Assembly: GCF_016900895.1 (NCBI RefSeq)
Contig: NZ_JAFEUN010000001.1
Location: 1 to 64,000 of the forward strand
Direction of reading: 5' to 3'
DNA from: Parashewanella hymeniacidonis
GTDB taxonomy: Bacteria; Pseudomonadota; Gammaproteobacteria; Enterobacterales; Shewanellaceae
DNA: 64,000 bases
Part shown: positions 55,952 to 64,000 of the stretch, piece by piece
How the letters are laid out: every line of letters begins with the position of its first letter
How positions within the stretch are numbered: position 1 is the stretch's first letter
Translations under genes and position numbers: made by a program
The notes under the pieces: generated by a model
What the model saw: the letters and a program-made list of their open reading frames with translations, nothing else
Database searches by the model: none
What the model was told of the DNA's origin: nothing

Positions 55952-56863
55952 GTGCATGATGAAATAAAGCAGGAATCTATATTTTTTCCTTATAAACAAG
56001 GGTGTCTTCATATACGAAAAGTTGCACCGGTAAATATCAATAAAGTTGAAAAGCCTTTCATGATGCTTCACGGTTCTATATCTAATGGAAAAGTTTTTTA
56101 TTCGGAATCGGGGAAGGGATTCGCATGCTTTCTAGCCAAGCATGGATTCACGTCTTACATCATTGATATGCCGGGTCGAGGCTTGAGCGAGCCTAAATTA
56201 TCTCGTGGGGTGAACCCTTCACAAACCGAAGTTATTGTTGACGTTATTCCACAAATACAACAGTTCATTTTATCTCAGCATCCTGATACGAAAAAAGTTA
56301 ATTGGGTGGGGCATTCGTGGGGCGGAGTGCTTATGTCTGCGGCTTTACTCCGTTTTCCTGAATTGCAAAAGCAAGTTAAGACTTTGGTTGGATTTGGTAC
56401 GAAAAGACGTTTGCGAGCAAAATCGATCAAGAAGTTTTTGATGATAGATGTATTTTGGAAACATATCTCATTGCTAATGATAAAAAAACAGGGTTATTTA
56501 GCCGCTGATAAGTATGGTTTAGGGATGGATAATGAGAGTGAATTCTCTATTAAAAATCAAATTCCTTGGTTGAGTAAAGATTGGATCGATCCGGTCGATG
56601 GTTTTAATTATCAAGAATGTATAAGTACTGCAACTTTGCCTCCATGTTGGTTTTTTGCTGCGGTTAACGATAAAGTTCTTGGAAATCCCAAAGATGTGAA
56701 AGATTCTTTAGAAGAGTTACAACCCTCAATATTTAAATTCACTTTGCTTGGGAAAGGTAAAGGCAATAAGCAAGACTATGACCATGCAAGCATGCTTACT
56801 CACCCAGATTGCACCCAAGATCATTTTATAGAGCTAATTGATTGGTATCAAAAGGCTGAATAA
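55952..56863 (+). CDS. Alpha/beta hydrolase
   Basis: The 303-residue product has an alpha/beta-hydrolase fold: oxyanion MMLHGSISNG (about residues 37-46), DMPGRGLSEP, nucleophile elbow VGHSWGG (Ser about 123), a late acid region (AAVNDKVLG) and a His in YDHASMLTHP. No signal peptide is seen, so it is cytoplasmic. The GTG start at 55952 is the only good start of the frame. It follows the NAPE-PLD-like gene and its 3' end overlaps the convergent phosphatase gene by 38 bp. The substrate is unknown; an ester, acyl-ethanolamine or lipid-derived product would fit the neighbour. Confidence 0.85.
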   Translation: MHDEIKQESIFFPYKQGCLHIRKVAPVNINKVEKPFMMLHGSISNGKVFYSESGKGFACFLAKHGFTSYIIDMPGRGLSEPKLSRGVNPSQTEVIVDVIPQIQQFILSQHPDTKKVNWVGHSWGGVLMSAALLRFPELQKQVKTLVGFGTKRRLRAKSIKKFLMIDVFWKHISLLMIKKQGYLAADKYGLGMDNESEFSIKNQIPWLSKDWIDPVDGFNYQECISTATLPPCWFFAAVNDKVLGNPKDVKDSLEELQPSIFKFTLLGKGKGNKQDYDHASMLTHPDCTQDHFIELIDWYQKAE

Positions 56864-57626
56864 TACAGTGTGACACCCAATCTGAATATGGGGTTATACG
56901 AGCGCAATAGTTTTCAGTTTCACGTTGTGCAGCTTTATTTGGAGATCGATAGCTTTCGTTTAAATTCATATTCCAAGCTTGATTTAGTCCCATATTCTTA
57001 TAATGCATCCGATATGAGGCGGCTATGTTGCCAGTTCGATCAGTCCCCGATTCACAATGAAAATAAATGACAACGGGTAAATTATCAGGGTTGTTATAGA
57101 GTGGCGCTAAATTATCGCATTGCTTTTTATGTGTACATTGACCCAGTTGCTCGATAAGGCTGGGAAGTTTGTCTAGAAAAATGGGAAGTTTAATTGTTGC
57201 TAGTGTTGCATTGCTGCTTTGATGGAACAGTTTTTTTAGTGTTCTAGGGTATGACACAAGTTGTCCAAAAATAGCATGGTGTGCTAGAACACCTTTGTCT
57301 GGATTATTATCAAAATAGACATTTTCAATATTTAAATCCTTACGTTCGTCGGAGTTCACTTTATTAATAAGAGAAACATCAATTAAGTAAAAACCAGAAT
57401 TAAGTATTTTTACGTACTTTTTTAGCTGTTTTGAAAGTTGCTCATATTGAAACGTACGTTGATTACCTTTTCCTATGAGCGGCATGTTGCCACGAAACAG
57501 GTAGGTACCTAATTGAGTGTTTTGATCGATGAGGTGTGTTCTTTCTGGATAATAGTCAGTGGCTAATGATGCTGTTGTGACACCACATAGACTAAAGATT
57601 ATCAATAACTTGTAGGTGATATTCAT
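56826..57626 (-). CDS. Secreted tyrosine-phosphatase-like protein
   Basis: The 266-residue product has a signal peptide (residues 1-22) and the PTP signature HC-x5-R: H190, C191 and R197 in YFHCESGTDRTGNIAAS, with an Asp just before the Arg as in some lipid and dual-specificity phosphatases (CxSGxDRTG). A general acid Asp is not obvious from sequence. Three further Cys pairs may form disulfides. It probably acts in the periplasm or outside the cell, on a phosphorylated protein or phosphoinositide-like lipid. It lies 58 bp after nadD on the same strand. Confidence 0.8.
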   Translation of the reverse strand: MNITYKLLIIFSLCGVTTASLATDYYPERTHLIDQNTQLGTYLFRGNMPLIGKGNQRTFQYEQLSKQLKKYVKILNSGFYLIDVSLINKVNSDERKDLNIENVYFDNNPDKGVLAHHAIFGQLVSYPRTLKKLFHQSSNATLATIKLPIFLDKLPSLIEQLGQCTHKKQCDNLAPLYNNPDNLPVVIYFHCESGTDRTGNIAASYRMHYKNMGLNQAWNMNLNESYRSPNKAAQRETENYCARITPYSDWVSHCIIQPFDTNQLAL

Positions 57627-57684
57627 TGGTATTCATTTTTTTAAATCGGTGTTTGATTATAAAATGAAGCTCCTGAACAAGGCG

Positions 57685-58329
57685 TTAACGATATAACTGG
57701 TTTTCTTTAATATAAGCACTAATCGATTGAGGGATCATCGAGTCATTAACTCTTTGGTCATTAAAGTCTTTTCGTATATGGGTAGAAGAAATATCTTGAA
57801 GTTCAACATCTATATCAAAAATACGTCCTATTCCGACTTCTAGTATTGAAGATGTCGATGATAAGTGTTTCTGATAAATAGGTGCTATTTCGCAAGTTGT
57901 TGGTACTTGATAACCCGGGCGGTGTGTTATAGCAATATCACATAAGTCGAAGAGCTGTTGCCATTGAAACCATTTTGTCAATGACAGCAATGAGTCCATT
58001 CCCATCAAAAAGGTAAACTGAGTATTAGGGTACGACTGAGTTAACGCTTTGAGCGTAGTAACCGTATAACTCGGCGTATCTCGTTTGACTTCGATTTCAC
58101 ATAACTCAAAATCTGCGTATTCATCACAAACCAATTTCACCATATTCAAACGATGCTCTATTGTTGTAATTTCACGATTTTTATGTGGTGGAATATGGTT
58201 CGGCATTAACCAGATCTTATCGAGATTTAAGGCTTGTTTAACCTGTAAAGCAGGCCGAATATGACCAAAATGAATGGGATCAAATGTCCCACCTAAAATA
58301 CCGATACGCTTAATTTCGCTATTCTTCAT
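57685..58329 (-). CDS. nadD: Nicotinate-nucleotide adenylyltransferase
   Basis: NadD makes nicotinic acid adenine dinucleotide in NAD synthesis. The 214-residue product has the nucleotidyltransferase motif GGTFDPIHFGHI at the N-terminus, HIPPHK and the C-terminal SSTHIRKDF (ISSTxxR). It overlaps the holA stop by 4 bp and is normally followed by rsfS, which here is 3.8 kb further on. Confidence 0.96.
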   Translation of the reverse strand: MKNSEIKRIGILGGTFDPIHFGHIRPALQVKQALNLDKIWLMPNHIPPHKNREITTIEHRLNMVKLVCDEYADFELCEIEVKRDTPSYTVTTLKALTQSYPNTQFTFLMGMDSLLSLTKWFQWQQLFDLCDIAITHRPGYQVPTTCEIAPIYQKHLSSTSSILEVGIGRIFDIDVELQDISSTHIRKDFNDQRVNDSMIPQSISAYIKENQLYR

Positions 58330-59354
58330 AGCTCAATATGTGACAATGAATTATGGGCTACAGGATCAAAAAGCAAGCATAGGTGGCTTAGGGATATCCA
58401 ATCTTCAATACCTTGTTGTTTAAGGTTCAGTTCAATCTGTGAGGTCATTGCCTGCATATGTTCAATTTGAGATAAGCTGAGGCGGTTCAAGGCATCTTGA
58501 TAAAGTGGTTTTCGTTTATCCCAAATTCGAAACTTGCTCCAAAGCGGATTTAAGTTTTCACGATTTTGTTGAGCACGTTTGAGCTTAGAAAGCACATTAA
58601 GTTCTTTAAACAATGACCACAAAATAATGGTCAACGCCGTATCTTCAGCTTTCAACTGCGCCAAAATATGAATTGTTTTATTCTTTTTATTGGTCAACAG
58701 CGCATCGGCGAGTTGAAAGACATTAAAACGAGATTGGTCATCAAAGTAGGCGTTAAGCTCTTCAGCGGTTATTGGTTTCTTTGGTGAAAGCAATTGTAAT
58801 AATTGTAATGCTTGATCAGCGGCTAACAAATTACCTTCATAAAGCGTTACTAACATGGCTCTTGCATCAGGCTGTAAATGCAAACCAAAATACTTAATGC
58901 GGTTATCCAACCAACGTTGAAATTGAGGGCCTTCAGGTGTGTTACAAGGTAAATAAATACCATGACTATCAAGGTTTTTGAACCATTTGCTGTTGGTTTG
59001 TTCAGTTGTGACTTTAGCGCCTAATACAATAAACAAAATATCAGGGTTAGGCTGAGCGAGCAGGTCTTTTAACATCGCTGCGCCTTCAGTACCGGGTTTT
59101 GAGTTAGGCAGTGTCAGCTCAATGATTCGTTTGCTGGCAAATAAGCTCATGGCTTGCCATTCGCTCAGCAACTCAGTCCAGTTAAATCCGGTTTCCTGAT
59201 GCAATTGAATGCGTTCTTCAAAGCCTTGTTCTCGAGCGGCTTTTAATACTTGCTGTTTACTGCTATCAACCAGCCACGGGTCATCACCAAACAATAAATA
59301 GCATTGTCTGACAGGAGTGAGATGTTTAAAGAGCTGATCAGGAAATAGCTTCAT
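58326..59354 (-). CDS. holA: DNA polymerase III delta subunit
   Basis: The delta subunit opens the beta clamp in the clamp loader. The 342-residue product has the family pattern: N-terminal LLFGDDPWLVDSSKQQV, the RIIELTLPNSKPG segment, a collar-like C-terminal domain (LADALLTNKKNKTIHILAQL, then ELNVLSKLKRA). Length is typical. It lies between lptE and nadD and overlaps nadD by 4 bp. Confidence 0.95.
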   Translation of the reverse strand: MKLFPDQLFKHLTPVRQCYLLFGDDPWLVDSSKQQVLKAAREQGFEERIQLHQETGFNWTELLSEWQAMSLFASKRIIELTLPNSKPGTEGAAMLKDLLAQPNPDILFIVLGAKVTTEQTNSKWFKNLDSHGIYLPCNTPEGPQFQRWLDNRIKYFGLHLQPDARAMLVTLYEGNLLAADQALQLLQLLSPKKPITAEELNAYFDDQSRFNVFQLADALLTNKKNKTIHILAQLKAEDTALTIILWSLFKELNVLSKLKRAQQNRENLNPLWSKFRIWDKRKPLYQDALNRLSLSQIEHMQAMTSQIELNLKQQGIEDWISLSHLCLLFDPVAHNSLSHIEL

Positions 59355-59365
59355 GGGCTATATTC

Positions 59366-59854
59366 CTATTCAACAGATGCAATGGTTTGTATGATTTTAT
59401 CCGCAGCTTGTTGACGCATTTCTTTAACTAACAAGTCCATTTCTCGGCTTTTTGCTAGTGCCGTTCGTGGATCGTCTTGGTAATCACGACGAATAACTGC
59501 GTCATAGGGAACTGCTTCTTTTTCAGGGAAGGCAATGGTAAACCTAACATGATAAATAAGCTCATACTCGGCAACATTACCCGTTGGATAAAGTGATAGA
59601 GTGGAGCGTTCAAGACTGTCTTTTAATAAATTCAATCTTGGTGCAGCTTTTAAATCATCAACAAGTGTAATGTTGTTGAAGCGCAGCCTTTCTTTAACCA
59701 AGCGGGTAAGTTCAGAGTATTGATCCTGACTGGTCAAGTTCATGTTTCTGAAATCAGCGGGTATTGAGTAACTACTTTGTAATTTAAAGCCGCAACCAGC
59801 ACTGAACATAATGCTCAGTGCCATTAGGGCCAAAACGATGCGTTTGATTAGCAT
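59366..59854 (-). CDS. lptE: LPS-assembly lipoprotein LptE
   Basis: LptE forms the plug of the LptD outer-membrane channel for lipopolysaccharide. The 162-residue product has a lipoprotein signal with lipobox SAGC (Cys21), then GFKLQSSYSIPADFRNMNLTS and the RDYQDDPRTALAKSREMDLL end region typical of LptE. It lies between leuS and holA as in Escherichia coli. Confidence 0.95.
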   Translation of the reverse strand: MLIKRIVLALMALSIMFSAGCGFKLQSSYSIPADFRNMNLTSQDQYSELTRLVKERLRFNNITLVDDLKAAPRLNLLKDSLERSTLSLYPTGNVAEYELIYHVRFTIAFPEKEAVPYDAVIRRDYQDDPRTALAKSREMDLLVKEMRQQAADKIIQTIASVE

Positions 59855-59872
59855 ACGTATTCGGTTTCCTTG

Positions 59873-62452
59873 TTAATTAGCAACGATATTTAGAAGTTTA
59901 CCCGGAACATATATCACTTTACGAACCGTTTTTTCATCAGTGAACTTCATCACGTTTTCATCAGCTAAGCCGAGTGCTTCTACGTCTTCTTTCGACGCAT
60001 CAGCTGCTACGGTAATCTTAGCGCGTAACTTACCGTTTACTTGAACTATGATTAATTTACTGTCTTCAACAAGTGCAGACTCATCAATTTCAGGCCAGCG
60101 GCTGTCTTCAATCGCACCCTCATTACCAAGTTCTTTCCATAATTGGAAACTCATGTGAGGTGTGATTGGATAGAGCAAACGAGTAATGGCTGCAAGTGCT
60201 TCGCCTATGATCGCTCTATCTTGCTCAGATTCTTTTTTGGCTTTGGAAAGATGGTTCATCAGTTCCATTACTGAAGCAATCGCTGTATTGAACATCTGGC
60301 GACGACCAATATCATCGCTTACTTTCTGAATCGTTTTATGCAATTCACGACGTAAGTTCTTTTGGTCGGCATTAAGTGCTGATTTATCCACAGCAGGAGT
60401 GTCACCTGCAGCGGTGTGATCAGAGGCCAGTTTCCATAAACGTTTTAGGAAACGATGTGCGCCTTCAACACCAGACTCTTGCCACTCAAGCGTTAACTCT
60501 GGTGGAGAAGCAAACATCATAAATAGACGTACGGTATCTGCACCGTATTTTTCTACCATGACTTGTGGGTCAATACCGTTATTTTTCGATTTAGACATTT
60601 TGCTCATGCCAGTATAAACCAGCTCGTTTCCGTCTTTATCGATAGCCTTAGTTACACGACCTTTGTCGTCTTTTTCTAGCTCGGCAACATCTTGAGGTGA
60701 TACCCAAACTCGAGCACCTTTCTCGTTGGTGTAGTAGTAAGCGTCTGCTAATACCATACCTTGAGTTAATAATTGTTTCGCTGGTTCGCTTGAATCAACA
60801 AGGCCTGCATCACGCAGTAACTTGTGGAAGAAACGGAAGTAAAGCAAATGCATACAAGCGTGTTCAATACCGCCAATGTATTGGTCAACAGGTAACCAGT
60901 AATTTGCTTTCGCTGGATCAAGCATTTGATCAGCATGCGGTGAACAATAACGAGCATAATACCAACTTGATTCCATGAAAGTATCAAAAGTATCCGTTTC
61001 TGCCATTGCACTTTGACCATTGATGGTCAATTTCGCCCAGTCAGTATTCGCTTTAATTGGGCTTTGAACACCGTCCATTACCACGTCTTCAGGAAGCGTC
61101 AGCGGTAACTGTTCTTCAGGAATTGGCATGACAGTGCCATCTTCTAACGTTGCCATTGGGATTGGTGCGCCCCAATAGCGTTGACGAGAAACACCCCAGT
61201 CACGTAAACGGAAGTTCACTTTACGCTGACCTTTGTTTGCCGCTTCTAGCTTGCTGGCAATCGCATCAAACGCTTTTTCGAAATCTAAACCATCAAATTC
61301 GTCTGAATTAAACAACTCACCTTTTTCAGTGTAAGCCACTGCTGAAATATCTAACTCGCCTTCAGCAGGCTTGATTACACCTTTTAATGGCAAGTCATAT
61401 TTGCCTGCAAACTCATAATCGCGTTGATCGTGAGCGGGTACTGACATCACTGCGCCTGTACCGTAGTTCATCAGTACGAAGTTTGCGGCCCATACTGGAA
61501 CTTGCTCGCCCGTGATCGGGTGAGTTGCGTAGATACCTGTGAATACGCCTTTCTTTTCGATAGTCGCAATATCGGCTTCAGAGGTCGATGAGTTTTTACA
61601 TTCTTCAATAAACGCCGATAATTCAGCGTTATCTTTTGCCGCTGCTTCTGCAAGTGGGTGACCCGCTGCGATAGCAACGTAAGTTACGCCCATTAATGTG
61701 TCTGGACGAGTGGTGTAAACGTCAAATGACTCATCACTGTCAGCAACATCAAACGTAATCTCAACACCTTCACTGCGGCCAATCCAGTTTCGCTGCATTG
61801 CTTTAACTTGATCAGGCCAATCTGGAAGGTTATCTAAATCATTCAAGAGTTCTTCAGCATAAGCGGTGATTTTGATGAACCACTGCGGGATATCTTTTTG
61901 CTCAACCGGAGTATCACAACGCCAGCAGCAACCATCTTGTACTTGCTCATTTGCGAGAACAGTTTGATCGTTCGGACACCAGTTTACTGAAGCGGTTTTC
62001 TTGTAAACCAAGCCTTTTTCGTAAAGCTTAGTGAAGAACCATTGCTCCCAGCGGTAGTACTCAGGTGTGCAAGTTGCAATTTCACGACTCCAATCGTAAC
62101 CAAAGCCGAGCATTTTTAGCTGGTTTTTCATGTAATTGATGTTTTCATACGTCCAAGGTGCTGGAGCCGTTTTATTGTTGATCGCAGCGTTTTCAGCGGG
62201 TAGACCGAAAGAGTCCCAACCAATCGGTTGCAGAACATTTTTACCTTGTAGACGTTGATAGCGAGCAACTACATCACCAATGGTGTAGTTACGTACGTGC
62301 CCCATGTGCAGTCTGCCTGAAGGATATGGAAACATAGATAAGCAATAGAACTTCTCTTTGTTTGTATCTTCAGTGACTTCAAAGGTTTTTTTGTCAGCCC
62401 AGTGCTGTTGCACGTTAGCTTCGATTTCTAAATGATTATATTGCTCTTGCAT
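59873..62452 (-). CDS. leuS: Leucyl-tRNA synthetase
   Basis: LeuS charges tRNA-Leu and proofreads. I chose ATG 62452; a TTG directly before it is the only in-frame alternative. The 859-residue product has HIGH motif HMGH in [15 protein letters not shown], an editing domain (about 220-420, with [14 protein letters not shown]), the KMSKS loop [11 protein letters not shown] and a C-terminal anticodon-binding region. It begins the leuS-lptE-holA-nadD operon. Confidence 0.98.
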   Translation of the reverse strand: MQEQYNHLEIEANVQQHWADKKTFEVTEDTNKEKFYCLSMFPYPSGRLHMGHVRNYTIGDVVARYQRLQGKNVLQPIGWDSFGLPAENAAINNKTAPAPWTYENINYMKNQLKMLGFGYDWSREIATCTPEYYRWEQWFFTKLYEKGLVYKKTASVNWCPNDQTVLANEQVQDGCCWRCDTPVEQKDIPQWFIKITAYAEELLNDLDNLPDWPDQVKAMQRNWIGRSEGVEITFDVADSDESFDVYTTRPDTLMGVTYVAIAAGHPLAEAAAKDNAELSAFIEECKNSSTSEADIATIEKKGVFTGIYATHPITGEQVPVWAANFVLMNYGTGAVMSVPAHDQRDYEFAGKYDLPLKGVIKPAEGELDISAVAYTEKGELFNSDEFDGLDFEKAFDAIASKLEAANKGQRKVNFRLRDWGVSRQRYWGAPIPMATLEDGTVMPIPEEQLPLTLPEDVVMDGVQSPIKANTDWAKLTINGQSAMAETDTFDTFMESSWYYARYCSPHADQMLDPAKANYWLPVDQYIGGIEHACMHLLYFRFFHKLLRDAGLVDSSEPAKQLLTQGMVLADAYYYTNEKGARVWVSPQDVAELEKDDKGRVTKAIDKDGNELVYTGMSKMSKSKNNGIDPQVMVEKYGADTVRLFMMFASPPELTLEWQESGVEGAHRFLKRLWKLASDHTAAGDTPAVDKSALNADQKNLRRELHKTIQKVSDDIGRRQMFNTAIASVMELMNHLSKAKKESEQDRAIIGEALAAITRLLYPITPHMSFQLWKELGNEGAIEDSRWPEIDESALVEDSKLIIVQVNGKLRAKITVAADASKEDVEALGLADENVMKFTDEKTVRKVIYVPGKLLNIVAN

Positions 62453-62598
62453 CAATGATTTCTTCCGGCGAAAGCTGTAAATTTGATCTAGACCCTAGAT
62501 AGGTCTAGGAAATAGGCATAGGATAAACTATAAGAGGCTACGCTTGAACTATAAATTCGTGTTTTCTTGATGAATCATTTGAATGTGGAGTAACGAGT

Positions 62599-63099
62599 AT
62601 GAGCAAAAGAAGCAATGCATTACTAGAGCTTTACCAAGACTTAATATCGCAAGTAAAAGCTGAGTACGAAAAGGACAATTCATTAACCGCTAAAGATCTT
62701 TATCAATCGGTAGCTCAAGGTAAGCAGTTTCTTACGCTGAAAGCGGGTGCTGATGAACAAGAACTTAATCTCGTCGAAGACTTTCTGAAACGAGATATCG
62801 CTACGTTTCTCAATCAACAAAATGATAAAAATCTCGCAGTAAGCCCTACAGTCTTGGCGCTTGAAAGCACACTTTGGCATTGGTTAGGCGAAATTTCAGA
62901 CCGGAGCCAAGTCGAGTGGCATGAACTTGCCAATGAATTTAAGCATCACGGCTTTTATCATGCAGGTGAAATTGTCAGTCAGGGACGAATGGTGTGTAAT
63001 GGTTGTGGCCATGAAACTAAAGTGGAATTTGCTTCTGAAATATCAAGCTGCCCTGAATGTGATGGTGAAGAGTTTAGCCGGGAAGCGTTGAATCCTTAA
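62599..63099 (+). CDS. Zinc-ribbon protein, DUF1451 (YbeL-like)
   Basis: The 166-residue product has a helical N-terminal part (about residues 5-120) and a C-terminal zinc ribbon with two CxxC knuckles (MVCNGCGHE and SSCPECDGEEF). It matches DUF1451/YbeL, which in Escherichia coli is also close to leuS. Function unknown. The start ATG 62599 has GTGGAG 9 bp upstream. It is divergent from leuS and ends before a palindromic element. Confidence 0.85.
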   Translation: MSKRSNALLELYQDLISQVKAEYEKDNSLTAKDLYQSVAQGKQFLTLKAGADEQELNLVEDFLKRDIATFLNQQNDKNLAVSPTVLALESTLWHWLGEISDRSQVEWHELANEFKHHGFYHAGEIVSQGRMVCNGCGHETKVEFASEISSCPECDGEEFSREALNP

Positions 63100-63111
63100 C
63101 TTCGACTTTTA

Positions 63112-63211
63112 AGCTAGAAGAATTGTGCGTTCTCAACGAACAATAAACATATTCCTTTCGAGGTTTTTAAATGTGTTTATTAACACTGTTGAAACGAACA
63201 TTCTTCTAGCT
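63112..63211. repeat. 100-bp imperfect palindrome
   Basis: AGCTAGAAGAAT (63112-63123) and ATTCTTCTAGCT (63200-63211) are perfect inverted copies. Inside, GTTCTCAACGAACAATAAACAT has a diverged inverted match, so most of the span could fold into one long hairpin. It lies between convergent genes and may be a MITE-like repeat or bidirectional terminator. Confidence 0.6.
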
Positions 63212-63224
63212 ATGACCTACTTTA

Positions 63225-64000
63225 TTACTTAAATGGATTTTTAGGATGTTGAGTCCAATTTACTGCTGGCTTGCCTGTTTCCTGTTTCACCATAGTGATG
63301 CAGTCTTCGACTGGACACGTGATTTGACATAAATTGCAACCGACACACTCTTTGTCAATGACGGAGAAACTTCTGCTTCCATCTGAGTTGCTTGTCATTG
63401 AAATCGCTTGATGGGCTGTATCTTCACAAGCCGCATAACAACGGCCACATTCGATACAAGCGTTTTGATCGATGTCAGCAATGATTTGGTAGTTAAGATC
63501 TAAATATTTCCAGTCAGTGAGTTGAGGCACTGCTTTTCCACGAAAGTCTTCAGTTGATTTATAACCTTTTGAATCCATCCAGTTTGATAGACCGTCACAT
63601 AAGTCTTCAATGATTTTAAAGCCATAAAGCATAGCTGCGGTGCATACTTGAACGTTACCAGCGCCAAGAGCCATAAATTCTGCTGCGTCTTTCCAAGTAG
63701 TCACGCCACCTATGCCGGATATTGGAAGTTTGGCTGTGTCAGCGTTTCTTGAAATCTGACCAACCATATTAAGCGCAATGGGTTTGACTGCTGAACCGCA
63801 ATATCCACCACTAGTAAATTGACCGCCAACAGTCGGTGCTCCGGCCATATTATCAAGATCAATTTGTGTAATTGAATTAATGGTATTAATAAGTGAAACG
63901 GCATCTGCACCGCCGTTCTTGGCTGCTGTAGCTGACAATAAAATATTGGTGATATTAGGGGTTAATTTTACAATCACTGGCATATCGCAGTGTTTTTTAC
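63225..64000 (-). CDS. preA: NAD-dependent dihydropyrimidine dehydrogenase subunit PreA, partial
   Basis: Only the C-terminal part is in the window; the frame continues through the right edge (the residues before MPVIVKLTP are in frame, without a stop). PreA with PreT reduces uracil and thymine. About 258 residues are visible: PVIVKLTPNITNI of the flavin-binding barrel, GIGGVTTWKDAAEFMALGAG, and two [4Fe-4S] motifs CIECGRCYAACEDT and CVGCNLCQITCPVEDC. The start should lie about 170 codons upstream in the next segment. preT is not in the window. Confidence 0.93.
   Translation of the reverse strand, partial: KKHCDMPVIVKLTPNITNILLSATAAKNGGADAVSLINTINSITQIDLDNMAGAPTVGGQFTSGGYCGSAVKPIALNMVGQISRNADTAKLPISGIGGVTTWKDAAEFMALGAGNVQVCTAAMLYGFKIIEDLCDGLSNWMDSKGYKSTEDFRGKAVPQLTDWKYLDLNYQIIADIDQNACIECGRCYAACEDTAHQAISMTSNSDGSRSFSVIDKECVGCNLCQITCPVEDCITMVKQETGKPAVNWTQHPKNPFK

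Overview
The window is a chromosome segment of a marine gammaproteobacterium, most likely an Alteromonadales member of the Shewanella/Parashewanella type. Evidence is the gene order: a coxB-coxA-ctaG-coxC-SURF1-ctaA-ctaB-SCO operon, yjjP-yjjB-folA next to obgE-rpmA-rplU//ispB, a DUF3718 protein, yehS-maeA, and leuS-lptE-holA-nadD...rsfS-rlmH-mrdA-rodA-mltB-rlpA-dacA. Family identities are inferred from the protein sequences; the genus is a guess.

Layout. 1-0.56 kb: two small orphan ORFs. 0.9-9.0 kb: a complete caa3-type cytochrome c oxidase operon with its copper and heme A assembly genes, closed by a hairpin. 9.1-14.4 kb: housekeeping genes (folA, yjjBP, obgE, rpmA, rplU, ispB). 14.4-16.3 kb: repeat-rich spacer and an orphan HAD-domain protein. 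16.4-21 kb: ung, a LysE exporter and two tandem paralogous S10 peptidases. 21.1-22.8 kb: a probably split pentapeptide-repeat gene. 22.9-26.4 kb: yehS, maeA, queG. 26.5-28.2 kb: a kinase-like protein that has lost its catalytic residues, a CBS protein and a small YjfB-like motility protein behind a near-consensus sigma-28 (FliA) promoter. 28.5-41.9 kb: an extracellular-protease locus with an active subtilase, a divergent subtilase homologue lacking the catalytic Asp, Ser and oxyanion Asn, a membrane-anchored winged-helix/TolB-propeller regulator and a TonB-dependent receptor. 42.3-44.6 kb: ahpC-ahpF. 44.9-45.8 kb: a gene broken by two frameshifts, one at a run of seven G. 45.8-46.9 kb: tRNA-Trp, a glutaredoxin and a lipoprotein. 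47-53.9 kb: the elongasome operon. 54-57.6 kb: accessory genes (a BlaI-DeoD chimeric pseudogene, an NAPE-PLD-like metallohydrolase lipoprotein, an alpha/beta hydrolase and a secreted tyrosine-phosphatase-like protein) sitting between nadD and rsfS, which are usually adjacent. 57.7-63.1 kb: nadD, holA, lptE, leuS, ybeL-like. 63.2 kb to the end: the C-terminal part of preA.

The most unusual theme is a set of single, scattered genes placed between conserved operons: the HAD protein, the split pentapeptide protein with a PxxPxR motif, the pseudokinase, the frameshifted gene and the secreted phosphatase. Several use eukaryotic-like folds or motifs and could be secreted effectors, although no secretion system lies in the window. 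The second theme is the pairing of an active and a catalytically dead subtilase, both ending in a GlyGly-CTERM-like anchor, on either side of a spacer that can form two alternative hairpins.
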